DNA from: Marthasterias glacialis
Taxonomy: Eukaryota; Echinodermata; Asteroidea; Forcipulatida; Asteriidae
Assembly (NCBI GenBank): GCA_911728455.2
Contig: OU452219.1
Location: 20,429,397 to 20,493,396 of the forward strand
Length of the DNA: 64,000 bases
Direction of reading: 5' to 3'
Shown: in pieces, positions 11,303 through 25,100 of the stretch
Layout of the letters: each line of letters starts with the position of its first letter
Numbering within the stretch: the stretch's first letter is position 1
Notes under the pieces: model-generated
The model's database searches: none
What the model was told of the DNA's origin: nothing
Seen by the model: only the letters and a program-made list of their open reading frames with translations
Translations under genes and position numbers: made by a program

Positions 11303-11785
11303 AAGCAGATAAATACAATCGAGTATAAAGCAGACGTCTGGGGCTAAATTAAGGCAGTTAAAACAAAAAAGTGATAAGTTATGATTTGTTTTTCTCCACG
11401 TTGTCTCAACTTGTTCCGGGACAAAGTTCAATTTGCTCAAAGTAACAGAAAAGTTGCACTTATCCCCTGCCCTGCCCTCCCCCCCAATCAGTGACCCATC
11501 CCCATCACATCTCCCCACCCGAAATTTGCAACCAAATTCATTTATAGCAATACTTTAATCTCAGAATTATTGGAGACGGGGCAGGACAAGAATAGTATAG
11601 TCAATTTATGCATGACGGATCATCAGACTGAAACAACAGCGTAGTATGCTGATGTCGACGGCCAACGAAAACAAGAGTCATGGAAACGTAGAATAAATAC
11701 CAATAAAATGGCCCATTTATAAAGAATAATGTCCGCAAGATGTAAACAATGTGCCAACAAAGGAGGTCTCTAAATAACGTATCTG

Positions 11786-11962
11786 CACTGCAAAAACTGG
11801 GACGTCAAATTGATTCCCTTATAGTATCTAGGTGTGGCAACACCGGCATGGTGCTAATTTTACCAACAAAAAAGCGATGGGGATAACTAACACCATGTCG
11901 GTGTTGTCTCTAAAAATTATAGATACCAAGAGAATCAATTTAACACCCCAGTTTTTGCAGTG
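11786..11962. mobile_element. MITE with CACTGCAAAAACTGG ends
   Basis: Inverted ends start CACTGCAAAAACTGG and extend about 30 bp with mismatches. An inner inverted pair surrounds GGTGTTG/CAACACC. 177 bp, non-coding. The CACTG terminus recalls CACTA-type elements, but no target duplication was clear. Confidence 0.65.
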
Positions 11963-13035
11963 TACAGTCATTGTTCCATATTATCCGAACGAAAAGATAC
12001 AGTATTGAGCTTCTTCTATATTGTCAAGTACAACAAACCACACGGGAACTTGACTGACTGGTAAATGTAATTAAATTTTGGGGTAAACGAAGAAGAATAT
12101 TGACTGGAACGTGTTGAACCTACACGACCTCCGGGTTCATGTGCCGGTGCTCTACTAACATAGCTAGCTAGCCCTATGGTGGCATAAGTCTCACATCATA
12201 AAGAGTACGTTTTTCTTCCTTTTGCCATCTCGTTCCATATACTAAACATTCAACATGAATAATTTCAAAAAAATTTCAAAACCGTCATAGATGAATCACC
12301 CGCAACACCTCCACAGACTTCAGCCCTCAAAACCCCTAAACAAACATGACAAAACCAGTCCCTTAGAATACCCCCACCCTACCCCCATCCCTCACCACAC
12401 CCCCATTCCCCCCACCAAATTGAAGGCACATTGCCATGGCCCGTCATTCTGAAGTCGCCAGAGGGTTTGGAAATCAGCCAAAATTCTGTTATCAACCAAA
12501 CTTCCAAGAGTTTCCCGTGAAAGTAGAGATATTGCGAGCGAACCAACCCACTCCCCGTGTGGCCGTGTCAGGTGCGCCCAAACACGGATGAGTCATTCTC
12601 GGGGAATACCTCAAAGACCGTCAACAACACTGGGGTCCCGGAAGTCAACTCGACCGCACTCTGTCTGTTTACTTCTCAGGATAATACACACAACCCACAA
12701 ACAACTCTGCTCTTGGCTTCCTGATGGCAAATTCTAAAGACGGCAACAACACGCTCTTTGGTGAATAATTCCGTCAGAAGGCTCGCATGATTTATGACTC
12801 GCTTTGAACTTTTTTTTGATTTGCTGTCTGTGGGTAGGCTGATGAACCGGAAATGTCATGGGCGAAATTTGTCTGACTTTTACTACTACAGGGGGCTCGC
12901 TATTTTTATTAAAACTGATTAATGGACAGTTGTTCTAGTTTGGTACAAATTAATGGTATCCGATTGTGCTGTGGGCGTATTTGGGTTAATAGTAATTATT
13001 GTGCCCAGACCTGACCACCACTCGGGTGTGCGAGA

Positions 13036-13085
13036 CAGTGGCGTAACTATACGGGGAGGGGGCGGGGGGGGGCACACACACGCTC
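13036..13085 (+). mobile_element. hAT-like element end (fragment)
   Basis: CAGTGGCGTAACTA followed by a G-rich run, the same terminus as the intact element at 54528-54684. No matching partner end with a target duplication was found. Confidence 0.45.
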
Positions 13086-13439
13086 TCCCACCCCAATTTG
13101 ATGTCCGTGCCCCCATTTGAAATCTGGACAAGTGAGATGAGAAATTACCCAGAATAGAATGTTACATTTTCAAGCTTGTAGGTAGCATAACTCAATGTTT
13201 GAAACATGTTACCCCACATCAGATTATCTTAGAAGATAGTGAACGACATATCAATAGCGCTGAAGAGAAGCTTGTTTAATTAAAAAAAAAATGCGAACGG
13301 AAACTATATTTTTAATTGGCCAGAAGGTCCCCCTAGAAAAAATGGTGACTCCCCCAGTTGGGACACCGGCTCCCCTTAAATATATCCACAACTTGTGCGA
13401 GAGTGGTTTAATTTTAATTAGTGTAATTAACAAAATTAA

Positions 13440-13712
13440 TTACGAACAAACAACTACTTTGGTACCTTTGTTTGGATAATGTGTCGTACCGGTATTCTTG
13501 CACACTAAACTCCGATCAAGGCACCCTTCTCGAATAGGATACAAGACCATACCTATCGGCTGGTCTCCTACCTTGAAAAACATTCCTCTCGAGTCATCGT
13601 CAGATAATTTCTGATGGTGAACACGCGATAAACTTACCGTTGATTGCTTAATAACCATTTTGCTGCCGATTATAATACAGTTTCCATTACAAATTACAGA
13701 TGAAGTTGCCAT
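13440..13712 (-). CDS. Unassigned 90-codon ORF or candidate first exon
   Basis: An ATG at 13712 opens 90 codons on the minus strand. A strong donor (ACG|GTAAGTTT) lies 25 codons in, at 13638/13637, so this could be a first coding exon (MATSSVICNGNCIIIGSK...). I recognise no family. The open length is within what chance gives, and no partner exon was found. Confidence 0.2.
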   Translation of the reverse strand: MATSSVICNGNCIIIGSKMVIKQSTVSLSRVHHQKLSDDDSRGMFFKVGDQPIGMVLYPIREGCLDRSLVCKNTGTTHYPNKGTKVVVCS

Positions 13713-13776
13713 TTACGAAAATTACGAAGTTTCACATCTCGAGGAGCAGCAGCGGGAAACAAAGCAGCAGGACCCC

Positions 13777-13896
13777 ATGCGGCTTCTTCTCTGTGCTCTT
13801 CTAGCTTTGTATAGCGCCCTCTGCCCCAAAGTATACCCAATCAGTTCGTGTTTTGTCTTCTGCGCTGTTCACTTTTCTGTTTTGGTGAGGATATAA
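13777..13896 (+). CDS. Tiny signal-peptide-like ORF (candidate exon)
   Basis: ATG at 13777 encodes a hydrophobic leader-like start (MRLLLCALLALYSALC). A GTGAGG donor-like site occurs just before the stop. Only 39 codons, so chance is a serious alternative. Confidence 0.15.
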   Translation: MRLLLCALLALYSALCPKVYPISSCFVFCAVHFSVLVRI

Positions 13897-14376
13897 TAGA
13901 GTTTAAACAACTTTACTCACGCCTACCGACATTCACACTAAATTAAATGTGATTCGTTAAAGCTTGACACCAATAGTAAGTGTCAGCCAAGCGGAAGTTC
14001 ACTTCTCAGTAGTGCTTTCGGCCCGTCAGAACAGAGGTAAGGCCTACTACAAAGTATGGAGGGCCTAAGATTGATAAAACAAAGCTGCAACCAAAATTGT
14101 TCCAAATGATCTTTAAAAATAACCGTGGAAGCAGGGAAACTGAAACAAAAAGTGAGAAACCTAAAATGGGGTGTACATTTCTACTCTGGTGACGATTATG
14201 TGATTGGAAAAGCACGATGAAGCCTGTCACGTGGGCTGCAGCAGTGTCTCTTAATTATGTCACAGACACTGCAGTGCCGCGTCAACCATCACCTCGTACA
14301 AAACAATTATGTTGGTCAATGTTCTAACATTTTGGAAAATGGCGAAAAGTGAAATATTTGTTTTCTATGTTGTTTG

Positions 14377-14594
14377 TTTGTTTGTTTGTTTGTTTGTTTG
14401 TTTGTTTTTTGTTTTTTGTTTTTTGGGGGGGGCAAAGCCATTTTTTTTGGGGGGGGGGGGGGGCAAAGACATATTTTTTTTTGGGGGGGGGCAAAGACAT
14501 ATTTGGGGGCTATTTAATGCATCGAACCGGGGGAACAGGGAATGTTTTTGAACGGGGGGGGGGGGGTGCTCCCGCCTCTCTGGTTACGCCACTG
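14377..14594. repeat. (GTTT)n microsatellite, G-runs and a hAT-like end
   Basis: A (TTTG)n tract is followed by several runs of 7-17 G separated by CAAAGACATATTTT blocks, then GGTTACGCCACTG at 14582-14594, the inverse of the CAGTGGCGTAAC terminus. Translated frames here are low-complexity only. Confidence 0.7.
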
Positions 14595-15249
14595 TGGGTA
14601 GGTGCCCAATTCGAGGATATCTTATACAAATCGCGGCTATCAAGTTTCGCCAATAAGCATGATAAGCCGGATAGAAGGTTATGTACTCAAATTTAATCGG
14701 ATTATCTCGGCAAGGCAGATTACAACCTTAACGTCTACGCTGTGCTCTATGATCTGACCATCAGCTCTCTGAAAAAAACTCACATTGTGTTATTAATTTG
14801 ATTTATGTATATTTGTCAGTTTTAGACGTTCGCTTTCTTGAGCATGTCCGTCTGCTTCGTGTCGTTCGCGTAGGAAATCACTTAAAATAAAGTAAGAATT
14901 TGGACAGCAGAGAGCGCACACAGACCGTATCGACCTCGGCCGTCAGGAAACCTAAACGCCCCCATGACATCCAGCCACCCTAAGCTTGCCGTCAATATCA
15001 GACTGGTCGGTGGTCTAGACCGAATGTAGACCGAGTCAGAAATAGCTATCGTCTTCGTCATCCAGATACCGCCACAGTCACACACCAAAACATACGTGTG
15101 TTGCGTCTAACAACATAGCTGTTATAGTAAACTTTCTGCAAAGGTTAATAATCACACAGTCCACAGACCAATCCGGACGTCCGTCATGAGACAGCCGAGC
15201 ACGCGCCGACTCGGCTAGTCGCAGTCCCCGTCGGTGATTTAGACCAACG

Positions 15250-15257
15250 TATATAAT
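15250..15257 (+). promoter_or_regulatory. Possible TATA box for the TGF-beta gene
   Basis: TATATAAT about 360 bases upstream of the ATG. This would give a 5' untranslated region of roughly 330 bases. Weak evidence in AT-rich DNA. Confidence 0.25.
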
Positions 15258-15616
15258 ATGAAGGTGGAGGCATGAGAGCTGTTAGATGGTGTATGACTCG
15301 TGTCAAGGCGCAACACAGTTTGGGGACATCAGAAGTGAAGTGAATAAAGAAGCAGTGGGACAAGCAGTCATCATCATGAGAGAATAAACCGCGTATACTG
15401 GAAGTACGCATCGCGTGTATTTTGTTGTATCTGTGCTTGGTACATTCTACTGGTTGATTATACACTAAACCGGAACCCCTGTGGTCCTATGGAACGCTGT
15501 GCTTCCTTCTTATCTCCAACGTGATTGAATGAACCAGGCGGACCTCACGTGTGGTGTAAAGGGATACAGTATACTGTGAATAAAACGAGAGACAGTTACA
15601 CTGCGAGAACACAAAC

Positions 15617-15962
15617 ATGCATCTGTTATCTAGTGTACATCTCACTGTGATTTGTCTGGTGCTCTGGTCGTTCGTAAGGATGGCCATGTGTGGATCCGGC
15701 CAGTGCAAGCTCAACTTCCAGGAGTACCAGAACCGGCGGCGGTCTGCCATCAAGGCTCAGATCTTGAGTAAGCTGGGCCTCACGGCTCCGCCGGAGGACA
15801 GTGGTCCTGAAGAGGTACCCGAAGATGTGCTAGCTATGTATAATGAGACTGTTCGTATCTTGGAGGAGAGGAGGGAGATGATGCAAGCCAAGTGCCAGGA
15901 GGCTAATTCGGAGGAGTATTTTGCGAAGGTGCCGATCGTCTACACCTTAGATCGGACAAGAG
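15617..15962 (+). CDS. TGFB-like: TGF-beta exon 1: signal peptide and straitjacket
   Basis: ATG at 15617, 115 codons plus one base, donor AAGAG|GTGAGA. Contains the signal peptide, Cys30 and the alpha-1/latency-lasso region (KAQILSKLGL, PEEVPEDVLAMYNET). Confidence 0.95.
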
Positions 15963-18900
15963 GTGAGATGAGTACTTGATACTTCATTTAAGTCGAAGAT
16001 AACTTTGAGGTGTAGGTCATTTTCTTTGGTTTAGTTAAAGAAGCAATGCTTCTCATAGCAATATTTAAGAACTTCGCATAAATTTAATCTACCCTAAGTT
16101 TTCCTTGCTAAGTCTGGTATCCGCTTACATTCATTCTTGACAATTAACTCATTAACTGCCGACAGAGTATGCCACCACAGTAGATTTTCTTTTTTCATTG
16201 AGATATATTAGCTGTCATCAGATGACAGTCGAAGAACAGCAAACCCCGCTTGCTTTTCCTCTTTCCCCATGCCAGTGCAGATTGTCCCCTGCAGAACACC
16301 TTTATTTTGTGATCAAAATATCCTTCATGCCAACCTCAATTACTTGATCTAGGTCGTAGAGCTGTCGTGGGAAGTAAAGTTTTGAATTGCCTCTTCCCTG
16401 CACGATGGGTCGCGTTGCAATTCAAGTGAAAGTCGACGGAATCTTGCTACAAACAAACAAACAAACAAAAAGGGTGTCGTGACAACACTGTGTATTTCGA
16501 TCCCGTTTGTTTTTGTGATCGCTTTATATAGTACTACAGTATAGCCAACATTTTGACAAGACTGTGGTTGTGTTCAGTGAATGGTTTAGTCTTTGTATCC
16601 TTGCTCGGCGGGTTTGCACTATCCCATGCAGTTGACACAAACACATTTTCTTTTTCATAATGATTTATGTTGTGGTTAAGGGACTTTTGTTGAGGGTATT
16701 TTAATGTTTGTGAGTCAATGTGAGCGCACATCCAGGTATGGCCATTTACGAGCCATGAATTATAAAAATAAAAACTAAAAAAAAAGGATAAAGTTACTAA
16801 CCCTCTAGAAATGGTACACATGACATAATCGATCCTCAATCATTGTGAAACATTCAGCCCGAGAATGGGCTGGCTTTAATACGGTAACGTTCAAATAATG
16901 TACAATGCGTATCACGCAGTACTGCAGATTTAACGAGAATACCACTACCCAGTTATGGACAGTACATGCACGCATGAAGGAAGAAAAGTTACAAGTAGTT
17001 TAATATTCATTTTGCCTGGGGAAAATGTGAAGAGCCCCTAGCAATGGTTAACAAACTTCTCCCTAGACCTGAGACAAGCACTGCAGTCCTGGTTGAAATA
17101 GGTAGACGAAAAGTCAAGACCCTTAAACCCAAAGGTAAATAGCTGAGTTTCACATCTGAAGAGCCCTAGTTCCCTGGAGTGTAGAAATAGTCATGTAGTG
17201 TACCGTAAAAATTCTCTCAGAGCTATTAGTATTAGTTTTTTTCCCCCTTAGATCAACCACGGAGCTTTGATCTGGTTTGTACTGAATAGAATATAACCTT
17301 CGCATTTAGAGAAATCCCCAAAGTAAACCTGTCAAACAATGGCATCGCCAGCGGGAGACTCTCCTTGCCTTGCCGGGTGTTGTGAGAGGGGTTCACTGCA
17401 GTTAAGTACAAAAAGCTATTTAGTTACGGTCGGGTTTGCACGCCTAAACATTACACCGGGAACCAAACGGGAGAACTAGACCACTCATGCCCCAAGCATG
17501 AACCGGTGTCTAACCCCCCAAGACTCGCGGGGGGAGACAAACTGGAAACCCCGTTCTAAAATGATGTTGTCAACTCAAATAATGACGACAAGAAACACCC
17601 CAGTTATTTCACAAAACGAGCGTGAAATGGTAGGCCATGCGTTTAATGAGCAGGTCACTGATTGGTTCTAAGTTAGTTTTGGCCGAGTGTTTTTGGCACC
17701 TGTCCCGTTTGTGACTGGAACGTGTGAGATCTCATGGTTAATAGAATGGCTGCCCAAATTTGGCCACGATTCACAGAAAGGTTTAATTATAGCATAGACC
17801 TTGGTCTATAATTAAAGTAGCTGTTTGCCCTGAAACATAAACACAGACCATCTGAATGCTCACTATATGAACTGACTGAGAGCTTTATATATTTCATTTT
17901 TTTTATGTGTGTGGGTTTTTTTTTTTTATGACGAAGATTAGGCTACTTGTATTTTATTTTAACAAAACCAACCAGAACATAATACAGATTTTATCAACTT
18001 ACAAGTAGATTTTTTTCTCTACAACAAAAGGTACTGGTCCAGTTCCAATCAACTGCAAATACCACGCATTGTTGTTTGTCCAAAAACATTCCGAATAGAG
18101 GGTATCACCCACAAGAGACGCCTGTTCCCCCCTCCCCAACCTCAAAGTCGTGTGGTCATTTTAGGTATATATACAATCAAACTGGCAAGTTGATTTTTGT
18201 GCCATCAGAGTGGAGCGACGCAAGGCTTTTCCATTATTGGGATCATAAATTTGGGATAATGATACAACCTCGGCTTGAAGCGATCATACACTTAAGCCAC
18301 ACGGCCTTGTCTTATCCCATATTCGATCGGCCCGATGGGATAAAACCCCACTTTGCTGTGAACAGTTGCTTTAAGATGTCTGACGGTATTTTGTGTGTGT
18401 GTAGTGTGGGTGTGTAAAATATGACTTTGATAAAGTGAGTAAACACATTGGACACGTCTGGTTTACATCGAAGTAAGTAGTTTGTTTTCTCGGACATAAT
18501 ACCCAAGTCGGTTTTAACAAAGGACTTGGGATAAAGCATCAATGATGATCATAATACGCTACATTCAGCTTACCTGACCGAAAATTTCAACCGCATTTCC
18601 AAGTTTTCAATATGCATTTTGGGAACGGGAACGTCTGTTTGTATTTTGGTGGGCCAACTTGCCAATGAAAAAAAAATCTGTTAAATTCAATCCACTGTAT
18701 ATTTACTAAAAGCCTGCACCTGTTTGTTCGTTTATAGTTAAGTTCATTCCAGCATTGCCAGCATACCATAAATTATAGACCCCTAATCAAACACTATCTA
18801 AAGATTCCACAAAACTGTTTGAACTATAAAGAAGAAAAAAGAAGGGGGGGGGGGAAGAAGCAGAAGAAGAAGAGGAAGAAGAAGAAACCCCCCACAAACA

Positions 18901-21900
18901 ACATCTCTAACAGAAATATGAAATAATCATTGTAACTCACGTGGGTGGTATGGCTGTTCTACATTATCAATTATCACAACGCAAAACATTTTTCCAAGCC
19001 AGCAAAAATCCTAAATTGACACTTCTGTAGGTTTGAAGCCCCGAGGTCACGGTCAAGGTCCTGCCTGTCAGTCACTAAGGATCATTGCGACTGACGCGTC
19101 AGAGAAGGGTAGAAAGAGACAGAGGGAGAGGGAGAGAGAGTGAGAGATTGGTGGGGGGGGGGGGTAAGGGCGCGCCAGTTTGATCACTTTCGGTCGTGTG
19201 GGAATCATTGAAATTTGATTGGATTTTAAGTCGGCTGGGACGTTAACGCACCAATCACTCTTCTCACCTTGAGATCTTGAGTTGCGAGATCATCAACGAG
19301 GCCTGGAAATGGCATCATCTTTCCCACCGTCAGCCGCGCGGGTGAGTGATAACATTTTACGGGCAAGGTTACTGGTCTAACCTGCTTGGAGTGCATTGCC
19401 ACTTGCTGCAAATTTTGACACACTCGAAAAACTATATAGGAGAATCTCAATTTTTCCCCTCAGCTGATTTGGTCTAGTTTTTGGAGCTGACGACCCATGG
19501 GATGCATGCGGGGGTGTGTCATCGAAGTAGTACCTGTGACTGATGGGGGCGACACTGGTATGGGGACCTCTAGAAATAGACTGGGTGGATTGCTGAGATT
19601 TAGCTCTTTTTTTATGAAGCTATACTTCTCAGGTCACCCACTTACAAGATGGGCTTGGTGGAAGCCGAATATAGCTAGCTCATTACGAGCACTAGCTCGT
19701 GCCTCGAATAGCAACAGTTTGCAAAGGGAGACGTGGGGCTGATCGCAGACGCTGGATGGAGGGCTTTCACACTCGGCCTGTTTCGGTCTACATTTTTACC
19801 TGTTCAGATGCGCCGCTCATAAGGCTCTGAATTTCACAGACGTTATCTGATGAGTTTTATATTACTCAGATAAAATAAGAAGTGCCTGCTAGAGATGCGA
19901 GGCAAAGCCATCAGGGATGTACCCCCCGTTCTATATTGATGTACCTAAAGAGACCCGCTCGGAAGTCCAAACAAGCTTGCTCAATTTGAGCTCTCTCGGA
20001 AACACTCGCCACGTGTTTTTTTTTTTCTTCCTTTCGGAAACGACCGTCACTGGCGCTCGTTAATAAGCCTTGCCAGGCTAGCTTTACATCCGAGATACGA
20101 CCCATTTATGGTTACCGTCAATCCGATCATGATTTGTTGAAAGAGTTTATGTAGCCATAAACACATCGTACGCAGCACATTAACCTGCTGCAAAATTGCT
20201 ATCGGTGCCACTGGTTATGTATAATTAAAATCATGGTATGTTTGAAAAAAGGGCACCAGACAGGCCCTGGCGATTATGTCAGACATGCACACACAGATCA
20301 CACAAATATTGTTTGTAATACTTTACCAAATATACTCTTAGAAAGACTACATTTTTGGCGATGGGACCAGAACTGTTTACTGCTATTTGTCTTTTGAAAA
20401 CAAAGGTTGTTTGTATGATTAAGGAGTATGATTAAGGACAAGGATTATAGTTAAATATATATTAAAACCACATACACTCACAACTTATATACCTGTGTGT
20501 TGTCATTCATGGTAGAACATTTGAAGACCAAATAAGTAAAACAATATTAAACAAAATAACTAGAAATATGTTTTCCAAAACCTCTTCATCGAAACTCGAG
20601 TTCACAGGGATTCGTCTCATGATGATAAATCCTGAAGAAGCAACATAATGATGGATTTACAAGCATTTTACCGAAGGTGTTCCGGACTAACTTAACCATT
20701 TAGACTCGTTATATCCCAATGAGCATAAAGAAGTTATTCAATTTGACATGCTGATATCTTTCGAGTAAACGTGGAGGTATGAAGAATCTGAAGTAACTTA
20801 ACGGCTGGAATTCCACTTCCTTATATACCATGTAACCCGTGACATCACGTGTTTACAAAAGAGCTACATAGCCTGGACTTCTTGTAGGCACGATTTGGAA
20901 GAATACATCAAAATCTGTTATTTTATGGAGATTGCACTGACTGATTTTTTATCAACTTTCGATATGAAGAAAGGGGGCACAACTCAAAAGTCGCTTTTAG
21001 CTGTTTCTTTTACAACTGTTGAATTCCTGTGGAAAATGAAACAAAATGTAAAATGTTGTGACCAGTGCAGTAGCTTCCCTGCCAGAAAAGCCGTGCAATG
21101 AACAATGTCACCCCCTTTTTTTAAACAAAGGTTATATGGTCCTGTGGAACGAAAGCAACAAAGTCTTTAACTCCTAAATAAAGCAATGCACAGATACAAA
21201 AGTTGTGGAAAATATGACACAAAATGTAACATTTTATGACCCGTGCAGTAGCTTGCCTGCCAGAAAAGCCGGGCAATGTACCAGGTCACTCTTTTGAACA
21301 AAAAAAGGTTATTTGGTCCTGTGGAACGAATGCTACAAAGTCTTTAACTCATAAATAAAGCAATGCACAGATATAGAAGTTGCAACCACGAGATGCAAAC
21401 CTTCACTGTGCAATGTGCGCATAGGTAAAAAGAACGCCAAAAATCTCAAGATATCAAAAAGAGAGGTTTTGGCCATCAATCCTTTGTTTCGGTTATTGAT
21501 TGGAAAAAAGTGGGGGAAAACAAAATAAAGAGTAAAAAAGCTATATCTCCATGAGGAGTTAAATGTCTACTACAGTATCTGGTTATGGGGTTCGTTATAT
21601 ATGGATTATGTACCAAGCAAGGGCAAAACTGTTTTGTTGCACAACCGTTTCACCGAAAGATATACCAGTCCCTATCAAGTATTACTGTACACTTTGAAGT
21701 CTTATCACGCAGATTTATGATATCATACAGCTTTATTGCAAATACAGCCCCACAGACAGATGAGACCGACCTTCAGGGTTGACCCCGAGCCCACTCGGGG
21801 TCAACCATACAGGTTAAAAGAGCCCGGAGCACAAGACGTTACAAGTTGAGTGTTAACAAGATCTGCTGTGGAAGTGTAACTGTACTTTCTTGCATCATAG

Positions 21901-22070
21901 CTTGCATTCAGATAAGTTGGGCGGTCGTTTGCAATTGGCCAGACTGGTGAGCTTCTGTAGGGTCTGTCGGAAAGTATAACAAGAGACTGGTTGTGTGAAA
22001 AAGGATTTTTTATTTTTATTAATTATTTGTTTATGTTTATTTATTTATTGTATTTATTTATTGTATTTCT

Positions 22071-22125
<55 letters not shown>

Positions 22126-22135
22126 TTGTTGTTGT

Positions 22136-22176
<41 letters not shown>

Positions 22177-25100
22177 TATTTTTATTTTTTTGGGGGGGGA
22201 TATGATACAATAACTTATTAATGTTATGTACTTGATTTATGTTTTAATATTTTACGTATTTATATTTTAACATTTTGAATGACTTGTTATAAAATAATAT
22301 CGAGTGACTGAGCTGGAAAAGTTACAAGGCTTGCTCATTATGTATTGTAAGTAAATGTCATAAAATGTCATTATAGCCGGGGACAGGCGCATCAGACATC
22401 CACCGTACGATTTGTAAATCAAGAAGATGTGCCAGGAATTTAGAGCCGTCCGGAGGTTCTTCAGATAAACGTGTCCATAGTTTCACGGATGTATTCATGT
22501 TACGAATGCCAAGCAATATATTGCGATCTGTGATTTTATTTGACTATCTTCGTTTAGTTCGTTTATTTCTAAGGGAGGGCTTATTTTATGTAAGCCAGAA
22601 CATTACGTTATTGACAGCGCTGCTGTTTCTTTGAAGTCTTACCCTGAAAAACTGTACATCACTTGACTAATTTGGACTGAGAAATTTAAGGAATCGCTTT
22701 GATAAACCTATAGGGTTTCAGCCACAGCCAGTCCTTGTGTAACAGCTGGATTATGTACTAGGATATGTACGGTACATGTATTAGCTGGATATCAAACTAA
22801 TGTTTCCCCCATTCATAAAATGGGCTGGCGCAATCTGCAATCTAATAAACAAGCCATTTTACCGTGCACCTAATTAAGATTGGACGTCAGTGGCAGTAAT
22901 CAAAGTGGGAAGTGAGCTATTTATTTATTTTGTATTTATTTATTTATTTATTTGATTAATTAACTAACTAGATATTATTATTTTTTTAATGTTTGTGTAC
23001 TTATTTACTTTATTTTATTTTATTTATTTATCTATCTATTTATTTAACACGTCTGAAAGTAGAAGAATTAACGCAAGTAGAAACTAAACTGAATTAAACA
23101 AGAGTGGACGACGCGGCGATAGCAATATCATTAATTTGTCTTTCGTCGTGGGAACATAATAATGTAAATTACTTTCGGTATGGAAGTGAGGTCACACGAA
23201 GGTCAGGGTAATTCAGAGAAAGGTATGAAAACAGAATTGTGTCCGGCAGCAAGTTCCCACGGCTCGTTTTACACACGCGTTTTAGTTCAAGATTTAGTTT
23301 TAAGTTTTAGCCCAGATCACTGCTTCAGTCACGTAATCAACTGCGTTTATTTAAAGGTGCGACCATGACTTGTGTTATGGCAGTCAGATAAAGCGAACAT
23401 TACAAACACTCTGTTTTCAGATGTGATTGACTCAAGGTCCTGCCTTCGCCGGGTATGTCCACACACCTTCCACAGCTCTCACTTACAATAATTTCTTCGA
23501 AAACATTTGATGGCGACGTTAAAGCGTCGTGTGCCGGAGAATGGGCGGAATCATTAGTGTACAAAATTGACCTTCATTTCAAGAAAACTGAGCGTAGAGC
23601 TCGATCGGTTTTCTGCCATAAGTCATTATAGGTTCTATTCTGCATGGGAATGGGGGAAAACAATTCTTTGATAGTAATTCTAGTAGCACAAATGTAAGAG
23701 TAATGCCATATTTGTTTTGTCAGGAGCCATTTTATTGCTTACGACCGTCTGTTATTGGGACAAAAAGTACTTAGTGTGCCTGGAAGAAGGGCGTAGAGCC
23801 TGACGACCTTGTTTCGGGCAGACGAGTACACGACTGTTGAACCGTCTTTGCAGTCAAATTAGTAATGACTACAGAAAGAGTACACACTCCCTGCTATTTT
23901 ACCATACTGCACTTTTTTGATATATTAGTTGTGATCTGGACAAAGAAAGTATCACATACGTAATCCCTTTCATTTCTTCTGTTCAGAAGACTCATCAGAC
24001 AACTACCAGCCCATGAGGGTCAAGATGTCCAAGTTCTTCCGGTTCGATCTGTCGTCCTACGCGGCCGAGGTGAACTCGGAGGAGGTGTTCGAGGCCGAGA
24101 TGCGACTGTACCAGGTCCCCAACACCAACGTCGACCAGGAGCAAAGGATAGACGTGTTCCAACTCATCCCGACCCAGAACGATCCCGAGAGGAAGCATGT
24201 CTACAGCACCATCCTCAGCACCACCAGGGAAGGCTGGATCAAGTTTGACGTCACGGCGGCTGTCCGGGACTGGGTGACTGTACCGGGTAGGTTATGAAGA
24301 CACACGCACTGTCAGCCTTGTACACGATGACGTCACTTAATAAAAAAAAATCAACAACAACAACAACAAAAAACGAGCCCCCAATCCCCTTGGAAATTAG
24401 AGACAGTGGAAAATGAAACAAAAATTTCGAGTCGTTTTTGAAAGTTAAACTTCGTGCAATATGCTAACATAATATTGGCTTCATTTTGAAATTCATTCAA
24501 GGGACAGTTTTTTTTAAATTTTTTTTTCAGTGTCTAGACCTGTAGAATAATTTATTTCAAGGGAGTTGATCTGCGCACCAAATGGCCATCTGCCAGAAAG
24601 TCAGCCTGGTATAAATGAGACTACTCTCACAATAGACATCCCAAGTTCCTTTACACTCCACATGATCTGAGGCCGGGCTTGACATCTCTCAACAGGAACG
24701 GCCCCGGTACGACGCCCCCTCACTGCATTGCACGAGAATCATTAAAATCAGCTGTTACATTCCTCACATCACAAGATTTTTTAGAATACACTTAAAATTC
24801 CTCCCGTGGAATAGAAGGGAAGGGGTGGTAAAATATATGTATTTTTGAAGTATAACTGTACTAAAAACTGTATAATTACTCGGGGGGGGGGGCAGTATGT
24901 CGAGAAGTGGATGGACCAAAGAGGTTCAGTTTTAAAACTAGATTAAATCCAATAATGAAAGGGATCCGGACAGTTTCAAAGGCTGTTGTCATTACATCAT
25001 GACTGCCTAACAATAACGGGCATCTTTTCCCATGACATCATGATTGCATAGTAGACAACTATTTCCATTACGTCATGACTGCTTAGCAGAAAGCTGTTTT

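Larger units (their letters stand above)
8517..15616. other. Intergenic region between divergent LYPLAL1 and TGF-beta genes
   Basis: About 7.1 kb that must contain the promoters of both flanking genes. Repeats are listed separately. Two weak exon candidates lie at 13440-13712 (minus) and 13777-13896 (plus). Otherwise I see AT-rich DNA without a recognisable gene. Confidence 0.5.
15963..23986 (+). other. TGF-beta intron 1 (8.0 kb)
   Basis: No coding exon recognised. Holds GA-rich stretches (about 18840-18890 and 19110-19165), the 176-bp duplication, a hairpin at 21777-21806 and two TTTA-rich tracts (about 22010-22195 and 22916-23045). ORFs such as 18076-18417 look like chance. Confidence 0.6.

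Noticed and set aside
13036-14594. A single 1.56-kb hAT element between the two CAGTGGCGTAAC-type ends
   Set aside because: No 8-bp duplication flanks the pair; they are better read as two separate fragments.
14309-14696. 80-115 codon Gly/Phe-rich frames
   Set aside because: Translation of GTTT and G homopolymers.
18076-18417. 113-codon plus-strand ORF in TGF-beta intron 1
   Set aside because: No family resemblance and no splice context; expected by chance in this length of DNA.
21991-22221. Hydrophobic 72-76 codon frames, seemingly membrane proteins
   Set aside because: Translation of a TTTA microsatellite.
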